A stretch of 64,000 nucleotides of DNA from Chrysaora quinquecirrha (Eukaryota; Cnidaria; Scyphozoa; Semaeostomeae; Pelagiidae), in the NCBI GenBank assembly GCA_014526335.1, contig JACTAT010000037.1, positions 14,586,675 to 14,650,674 of the forward strand. The letters run 5' to 3'. The position numbers and the translations under genes were made by a program. Below, piece after piece: positions 58,601-64,000 of this stretch (position 1 is the stretch's first letter; every line of letters begins with the position of its first letter). Below the pieces are notes generated by a model. The model was given only the letters and a program-made list of their open reading frames with translations. It made no database searches and was not told where the DNA came from.

Positions 58601-61600
58601 ATGATTGATTACCTTGATCGGCCTTCATACCGGTTGGACCTCTATAATGATAGTATGAATTAAAACTTGGAAATTCGTTCAAGTACAATTGAAGCTGTTT
58701 TGGGGGATTGGCTATATCTATTGCTGTACGAATAAAGTGGAATTGGATTATTTTGTTTAGCACTAGCAGTGTAATTCAGTACACTTTTTTTAATAAGCAA
58801 CTTGACTTTCGTTCAGCCCTCAAATTTGCTTAAAATTTTAGACATTTCAGCCCTCACAGTTGCTTAAACGTTGCTTAACATTTTTGTACCTACTAACCAC
58901 CTCTGACTTCGCGGGTCAAAATTAGGCCCAAAATTAGGTCAAAGTTAGGCCCACAACACGAATTTTGGGAGACAGTAAGTGGAAAAACGTTAGCTAACGA
59001 ACTTCAACATGCAAAACATAAGAACGAAGAGCAATTTCCTAACACAAGAAAGAGAATAAGCTCGGTTGTTTGACTTCTTAGTTGCTTACAGTAATTCAAT
59101 TTAGCCCTCAAGTTGCTTAATGTTAAGGTTAGTTCAGCCCTAGTTGCTTATTGAGCGGTTGCTTATTAAAAAAAAGTGTATAAATTTTTCAATCTATGAA
59201 GAAATTAGCTCAAGGACTAGTTCCGAAAGTTCTTTATTTTTGCATCTCTTTTGATTAAATTGTAGTACAAAAAGTTCATAACTAGTTCCTTTGTTTAACT
59301 TTGGTTATTTAGTGTCATGACTATTAAACAGAGACACTTGAATGCGAGCAAATCTTAAAACTTCTCAACGAAACATTATACATGCGTAACATACAATTTA
59401 CGTAAGTTTTGTCTGCAAACGGATGGAACCGGCTTCCTAATTCTTTATTGTTTGCAGTGATAAAAATATTCAAAGTTGAAAAGTTCGTTTGCGATTTTAT
59501 CTTTAGTAGTATTAGTTGTTTGAATTTTTCGGCCTTCTAGGTGTAAGTTCCTTATAAAGTACCGTTCTTTATAAAAAAGGCTGTAGTTTCAGAAATTCGA
59601 TCGAAAATGCATTGATCGTAAATACTTTTCCTTTCAGATTATAGACCGATAGCATCGTTTATATTTCTAGAGTAAACTAATGACCAAACAAGTGCATAGA
59701 AATAGTTTTTGACCCAATTCATTTAAGCAACCTAAAGACCTGTTTATATGAGGGAACAGGGAAAGCACCTTACCTGCCAGACCCGGGGCTGATTGGCGAG
59801 ATTTCATCTTCCTATAGAATGCTTTGTATTTTTTTCATTTCGTGTTTATATGACGAACCCAACACCACCGGTATAGTGAGATTTCACCTCAACCAAGGTG
59901 AAATTTCACCCAGGCGACGTGAATTCTTCCAATGTAAACGAAATACCACCGGTATGGTGAGCTGAATCTGATTGAGTAGAATGCTAGAATCCTCGTTCTT
60001 ATTTCATGGAAGCGAGACTGTCAAACATTTCACCTCAGCCCTTGGGCTGATAGGTGAAGTGAAAATACAATATAAACAGAAGCAAAAAATTTTCGTCGCC
60101 TCTCAGCTCCGGGTCTGGCAGCTGAAGCGTTTTTCTTATATAAACAGGCCCTAAATCACTCCATTTATCAAATTACCCCAACAAACATAAATTGCCCTCT
60201 ACAAGCCTCACCAACCATTCTATTGGCTTAATCGTCAAGCAACTATCAATTCCGTGAAAGCATACAAGTTTCCCAAAACAAAAACAATTTTTGGGGGTTT
60301 TCATTAATGCGAAGAAAAGGACGACATAAACGACAAACGAAAAGCTTACCGAAGAAAAAGTCTTGGACTCGGTCTGTCACGTGGACTACTATTCGGAGAA
60401 TTTCCAGATAAATTCTCTAAATCTCGGCGAAACTCTTGGCTGATCTGATGCTGAAATATAACAAGCAAATAGATCAAAATAAATTTGAGAATCTTAATGG
60501 AAAAATTTTCTGAGATTTCAATGAAATTCACCTAGGTTTGTGCTAGGCTACCTTGCCCGAGCTTGCCCAGACGTTGAACGATGAGCTACAGAACACTTCT
60601 GAGTGGATGAGAGTTAATAAACTAAATGCCAATCCCAAAAAAACTGAGTTTATGCTTATCGGCCATCCACGTAGAATTAATAAAATTGAAGCTCTAGGTT
60701 AATTGAAACTTAATGGCACAGAAATACAACGAGTGAAAAAAACTAAATGACTAGGAGTTATCGTGGACGAGAATCTCATTTGGAAAGAACACTTCAAATC
60801 TTTGAAAGGCAAGTAACAGGTGGTCTGTGCATTGAAGAAACTTAAAAACATCCTTCCGCAATCGAAACTATGTGAGGTTTACCATGTGCTAGTTGCAAGC
60901 CTGAAAGCCGCCTCCGATACGGGAATGTTGTCTGGGGCAGCCTGCCGAATACGAAATTGCACAAATCTACAGGAAAGGGCCTTCTCAATCATTGAAAATG
61001 CTAAGGGAAAGGACCACTGGACCAGTACTGGGCTGAACATTGATCAGATCATCTCTTTCGATCGATCTATCATGACATACAAAATAATCAATAAGCAAGC
61101 CCTAAGAGCCTCTGGAATAAATATAGTCAGAGGAATGAAATTTCTAGGTATAACAAAGTCTTATCCACCCTGGGGATGAGGTTGGGGACACTCTACTCTT
61201 AGGTACCTCATTGCTGGGGGGTTTCGGAAGAGCATTCAGGATCTTATTGGCGGGGGGAGTCAAAATGAAGGGGGGTCGGGATTTGTCAGGGGAATTAGAC
61301 AGGAAATTGCTGTGATGCAGTGAGAACATGCCCTATAATACAATTATAAGCTCAGGCAACCCATAGTTGTAACAAACAAATAGTAATGCAAATCTTAATA
61401 AGCCGGGGGTCCTTATAAGGGCCGGGTTTGTTGGGAAATTTTTCAAAAAATAAATTTGTGGGGGGGACGGAAATTTAGGCACCTAAGAGCAGAAATATTA
61501 AAACAAACTCGCGACCATAAAGAACATGAATTTCAAGAAATTCAGACATAGCAACTGGTGTCTTTCAAAATTTCAAGTTTTGCTATGGAAATGTCCTATT

Positions 61601-62271
61601 CTTAACTCGGTTTTCATGAGACTAAGCTACAGCTAGTGGGAATGAAAACAGCATTTTAACGCCAGCTAGAAAAAATTCCCAAATTGCAGCTTCTTTCAAC
61701 GACCCTAGCAACAGCAAGACACCCATTGGAAACCAGATTTTGCTTGCTAGATTCTTAGGCCTAGTTTAGACAGCGCATTATGGGCGCAGCGAATTAAATT
61801 ATTGCCTAAAAATCTGTCTAAGTGTCAATTTCATTAGCTCATAATGCGCTGTATAAACCAACCGCTTTTTGAAGCGACTTAAATTATTAAATGCGCTCAT
61901 AATGCGCTACTCGAAGGGAAGTACAAGCGAATTATATATTTTCTTTTAATGCGCTCTGAATTAAATTCGCTGTCTAAATCCATCATGTAGTTTAGAGCGC
62001 TCTACCAGCGCATCATTCGTGATGCAAGCTGAATTTAATTCGCCGCGCCCATAATGCGCTGTCTAAACTAGGCCTTAGAAATCTCGAATAATTAAAGTCT
62101 TCGACTCTTCCAAAAAGTAATAAATTTTCACATGCAATTCTTCAGCGCAAAGAACTTCATAGAAGTCAAAAAAAAAAACAAAAACATACCGGTGACTTCT
62201 GATCCAACATCTGTTGACCAATAGGTGTCACTAATTCCAATACAGCAGAAGTTGCTACGCCATTTCTCGTT
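43690..62271 (-). CDS. IQ-motif protein with EF-hand-like C-terminus, 18 exons
   Basis: Minus-strand exons chain in phase: 62271-62190, 60450-60350, 58641-58462, 57646-57596, 55340-55176, 54200-54079, 53347-53317, 52499-52285, 51930-51772 (acceptor could be 51949 with a phase change), 50943-50633, 50476-50415, 49452-49360, 48338-48180, 46486-46418, 46297-46235, 45306-45255, 44755-44611 and 43859-43719/43690. About 740 residues are visible; the first exon starts mid-codon, so the 5' end is missing. The N-terminal half is low-complexity and polar, including a Ser/Arg-rich SRAGSAHSSRRPRSG segment. Three IQ motifs follow: IQRIFRGYMARKY, LQSAMRGFLTRKR and IQRYVRGWLVRKH, expected to bind calmodulin or EF-hand light chains. 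The C-terminal exons hold helix-loop-helix-like sequence (FTYEDIKKFFEACGHHPSRA). The frame stops at 43690, but a weak donor at 43718 could lead into the gap. I do not recognise the exact family; a ciliary or cytoskeletal role is only a guess. Confidence 0.8.
45552..45915 (+). repeat. Dispersed ~370-bp repeat (copy 1)
   Basis: Inverted relative of 56432-56800. Shared words include CAACCGTCAAATCGATTTTG, AAATCTGCCAAAAT, GGCCTAGGCATAAAAA and TTTCACGTAGAGGCCTATTC. Lies 5' of exon 45255-45306 in the IQ gene (minus strand). Confidence 0.8.
47484..47650 (-). repeat. tRNA-derived repeat with A- and B-box-like sequence
   Basis: On the minus strand TAGCTCAGTGG (47543-47533) fits an internal A box, and GGTTCAAATCC (47499-47489) a B box, with tRNA-like spacing and ATGCAGTCCTGG between them. 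Upstream on the same strand a conserved CTGAAGAAGGCTCAACACAG precedes CCGAAAC. Relatives lie at 51005-51300 and 62801-63019. It sits in an intron and is not a functional tRNA gene as far as I can fold it. Confidence 0.75.
48840..49290. repeat. (CCATA)n minisatellite, imperfect
   Basis: A pentanucleotide array of CCATA/CCATAC with interspersed ACAATAC, AAACC and ATATC variants, split by short unique spacers (48955-48990 and 49080-49120). It lies in an intron of the IQ gene. Both strands read as open Tyr/His- or Met/Val/Trp-rich frames only because of the period. Confidence 0.95.
50079..50391. mobile_element. Probable decayed MITE with GACCCCGTTT-type ends
   Basis: The left end is GGCCCCGTTACGAAAACGG; the right half has the mirror CCGTTTTCATTTAGAAACGG and ends in GGGGGTCTA. 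The ends resemble the right end of 56806-57535. Repeat arms are diverged, so the boundaries are approximate. Confidence 0.45.
51005..51300. mobile_element. tRNA-like inverted-arm element (copy 2)
   Basis: Begins with AGTATAGATTTCTCCACAAG and TGGCATACCACA, as the 62801 copy does. The left arm carries inverted tRNA-like sequence; the right arm carries TCTGGTCATGCAATCCAGG then TTCGAGTTCCATCTATTG. The middle holds CCAAGTCATACAGCCCGAGG and the degenerate CTGAAGA...GAAA motif on the minus strand. Confidence 0.65.
54252..54803. mobile_element. piggyBac-like MITE (TTAA target)
   Basis: Flanked by TTAA at 54248-54251 and 54804-54807. The inverted ends are CCCTAATCC at left and GGATTAGGG at right, with a second shared block GGGGGTGTTTTCCA just inside the left end and GGTGTTTTCCACC (reverse-complemented) inside the right. 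552 bp, in an intron of the IQ gene. Confidence 0.75.
55456..55880. mobile_element. PIF/Harbinger-like MITE (TTA target)
   Basis: TTA duplications at 55453-55455 and 55881-55883 flank inverted ends GGCTTGATTCACA and TGTGAATCCAGCC. 425 bp, GC-richer inside (GCGCGTGCGCAAGCGC), no transposase. Confidence 0.75.
56432..56800 (-). repeat. Dispersed ~370-bp repeat (copy 2, inverted)
   Basis: Minus-orientation relative of 45552-45915 with the same terminal words. Directly abuts the transposon remnant starting near 56806. Confidence 0.8.
56806..57535 (-). mobile_element. Decayed Harbinger-type element with Myb/SANT-like gene fragment
   Basis: The right end is CATGTAAACGGGGTCTAA; the arms share GAGCGGACAAATATTTGT-like and GTGTAAACG blocks in inverse orientation. 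On the minus strand a fragment reads WSDDEAALLVQVILDYKTMK, then after frame loss ERFQQRYPKPDSG, resembling the Myb/SANT-like protein found with PIF/Harbinger transposons. Stops and frameshifts show it is dead. Confidence 0.55.
58780..59180. mobile_element. Inverted-repeat element, TACAC-TTTTTTAATAAG ends
   Basis: The left end is TACACTTTTTTTAATAAGCA; the right end mirrors it. TTCAGCCCT and GTTGCTTA words recur inside both halves. A related right end lies at about 23130-23200. Confidence 0.75.
59736..60151. mobile_element. PIF/Harbinger-like MITE (TAA target)
   Basis: TAA at 59733-59735 and 60152-60154 flank ends AGACCTGTTTATATGAG and, reverse-complemented, GGGCCTGTTTATATAAG. Further inside both arms carry TGCCAGACCCGG. 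416 bp. Confidence 0.75.
60545..61130 (+). pseudogene. LINE reverse transcriptase C-terminal fragment, decayed
   Basis: The plus strand reads WMRVNKLNANPKKTEFMLIG, then LGVIVDENLIWKEHFKSLK, LKKLKNILPQSKLCEVYH and later ISFDRSIMTYKIINK, the typical order downstream of the catalytic region in jockey/CR1-type non-LTR reverse transcriptases. In-frame stops occur near 60700, 60748 and 60817, and a deletion removes part of the thumb region. 5'-truncated; sits antisense in an intron of the IQ gene. Confidence 0.8.
61758..62074. mobile_element. PIF/Harbinger-like MITE (TTA target), palindromic
   Basis: Target duplication TTA (61755-61757 and 62075-62077). Near-perfect inverted ends start GGCCTAGTTTAGACAGCGCA and continue TTATGGGCGC. 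CATAATGCGCT words recur several times inside. 317 bp. Confidence 0.88.
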
Positions 62272-62800
62272 CTACAAAGAACAAAAATGCATTAAATATT
62301 AACGATAGCTAATTATCTTAGAAAATAATTGTCACTATATAACTAAAAATGGGAGTGGAACTGTAGATCAGGGGCACTGTTGGTGCTCGAAATAATTTTT
62401 TATGAAACAAAAGTCATATAATCCACATTAAAGCCAACCAGAAAGCTAAAAAATTTTGTAGCGGTCTGAAAAACAGCAAGGGAATATCAACAGAGACAAT
62501 GAAAGAATACAAATTAGTTGTAGTTTTTGCTCCTTAGGCCAATCCGGTACACCTGGTAGAACTACTCTGAGCATTAGGCTACCCAATTTGACTTCTTATG
62601 TAAATGGTGTTGTTCTTGCTAAAGGCTGCCGTTGCAATTTGTGGAGGGTGGGACTTACGTAATCAGTCTACTGAAAGAACGAAGGTACACGCTTTTTTAT
62701 AAAGAAATTTATAAGGAAACTACGTGATGAAGGTAAAAAAATGTCAATCATACATAAATTGTATGTTATATATTTCTAATGAATGGCGAACAATAGTATA

Positions 62801-63019
62801 GATTTTTCCACAACTGGCATACCACAATAGATCGGATTCGAAGCTCAACTGCATGAACAGAGACCCAATGACGAACCTTGAACCTTGGGCTGTATGACTT
62901 GGAGAGTAATTCTGCGATTTCATTGAGCTCTATCAATCAGTGGAAACGTCGTTGGCTCTCTGGTCATGCAGTCCAGGTTCGAATCCCATCTATTTGTGGT
63001 ATGCCACTTGCGGAAAAAT
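62801..63019. mobile_element. Inverted-arm element with tRNA-like arms (copy 3)
   Basis: Two arms of about 73 bases (62801-62873 and 62947-63019) are inverted copies. Each reads GATTTTTCCRCAA, TGGCATACCACA, ATAGAT, GGATTCGAA and ACTGCATGA. The right arm contains B-box-like GGTTCGAATCC (62976-62986), and upstream ATCAATCAGTGG resembles an A box. Between the arms lies TTGGGCTGTATGACTTGGAG, shared with 47484-47650. Confidence 0.75.
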
Positions 63020-64000
63020 CAAAATTGTATGTTACGCATGCATAAAATGTTTCCTTTAGTAGTTTCCAGCTTTGCTCACGATCAAGTGTTTTTGTAATAT
63101 AGTCATGACACTAAATGTGCGTCAAAGTAAAGGAACTATTAAGGAAAATTTGGTACTGCAATTTAATCAAGAGGTCCAAAAATAAGGAAGTCAAGGGACT
63201 TGACCTTGAGCTGTGTTCTTCATAAAATAAAAAGAGTTATGAACAGAATCAACAGAATCATGAGAAACAATTTGAACAAATCTTAACAGTGATTTGCTCT
63301 TAAAGTAGATACTGTATGTAGTTGGTTTTCAGCTTTGTACTAGTGGTTTTACTAAGATAAAGTGAAACCAAGCTTATTCTGAAGAAGCTCAAGTTTAAAG
63401 ACTATAATAAGATTTCCAAAAGCCTATTGTCAAAAGCCTAAAGTTGGTTTTGGAAGAAACCAAATACTTTCTAAACCTGTTTGACCAAAAATTTTGAAAA
63501 CAGCAAGCCATGATCGAATTATTGAAGCTAAAGCCACGATACTTGGTAACCTATTAAACTAATAATGAGAACATACTGTCTTTAACAAATGTCATTATGA
63601 GATATTCTAAATGTGAAATTTAAACTGTTTTAAAACCACTAGAAGCGGACAGCTGCCGTAGAATCTCAACGTTATTGCGAAATTACTGAATCAAGAATCT
63701 GTGATTGTTAAGCAACGCTGTGTCAAAGAAGATATAAATAAAAGGCACTAGAATACTCGCAACAGGAACGGCACGAGTTCTATAATTTTTTCAAATGGGT
63801 TCAATTATTCATGCCGTTCAGTTTTAAACAATTTGGCTTCTGATTATGTTTGGCTTGTATTCATTTTTGCTTTGATTTTTGCTTTGATTTATGTGCTTTG
63901 ATTTAGATTTGAAAATCAACTCGGGTAATGTCTGTGCAGTACGATGGAGGGATATCATCAGTAAAGTGGAGGGATATCATCAGTAAAGTGGAGGTATATC
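63020..64000. other. No gene seen; short tandem repeat at the right edge
   Basis: Upstream flank of the first visible IQ-gene exon; I could not find the exon that should precede it. 63947-64000 starts a 22-bp tandem repeat (GGAGGGATATCATCAGTAAA plus GT) that runs off the window. Confidence 0.5.

Noticed and set aside
62525..62650. Plus-strand stretch after CTCCTTAG reading SGTPGRTTLSIRLPNLTSYV
   Set aside because: It looks exon-like for about 35 codons, but I find no partner exon, start or family, and it lies antisense at the IQ gene's 5' side.

Overview
The window is animal nuclear DNA: AT-rich, with phase-consistent GT/AG introns, many short transposon remnants, microsatellites, and two 500-N scaffold gaps (599-1098 and 42181-42680). 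Six metazoan genes can be read. The repeat style and a decayed LINE reverse transcriptase of a type I associate with cnidarians suggest a non-vertebrate, perhaps a cnidarian or sponge. That placement is inference, not proof.

Left to right. (1) 1-9499: the main exon of a dystroglycan gene (+), with an exact inverted copy of its 5' edge at the window start. (2) 10857-11554 (-): a single-exon mitochondrial initiation factor 3 gene, tail-to-tail with dystroglycan and broken by two homopolymer frameshifts. (3) 11.6-16.2 kb: a transposon-dense intergenic region with a three-layer nest of inverted-repeat elements. (4) 16218-22098 (+): a CD20/MS4A-like four-pass membrane protein in five exons. (5) 22601-26941 (+): ANAPC15, a small subunit of the anaphase-promoting complex, in four exons. 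(6) 28.2-31.2 kb: a ~197-bp satellite with an ordered three-monomer higher-order repeat. (7) 34324-40981 (+): a single HMG-box protein with an acidic tail; its large intron holds a heavily corrupted, collinear echo of the MS4A/ANAPC15 junction. (8) 43690-62271 (-): an 18-exon IQ-motif protein with an EF-hand-like C-terminus, its introns filled with miniature transposons, tRNA-like repeats and a (CCATA)n array.

The genes are unrelated housekeeping, adhesion and signalling functions: cell-matrix linkage (dystroglycan), mitochondrial translation (MTIF3), mitotic exit (ANAPC15), chromatin (HMG box) and probable calmodulin binding (IQ protein). No operon-like cooperation is implied. The most unusual material is structural: the inverted dystroglycan edge, the corrupted 2-kb echo, the higher-order satellite, and inverted-repeat elements whose arms carry tRNA-like sequence.
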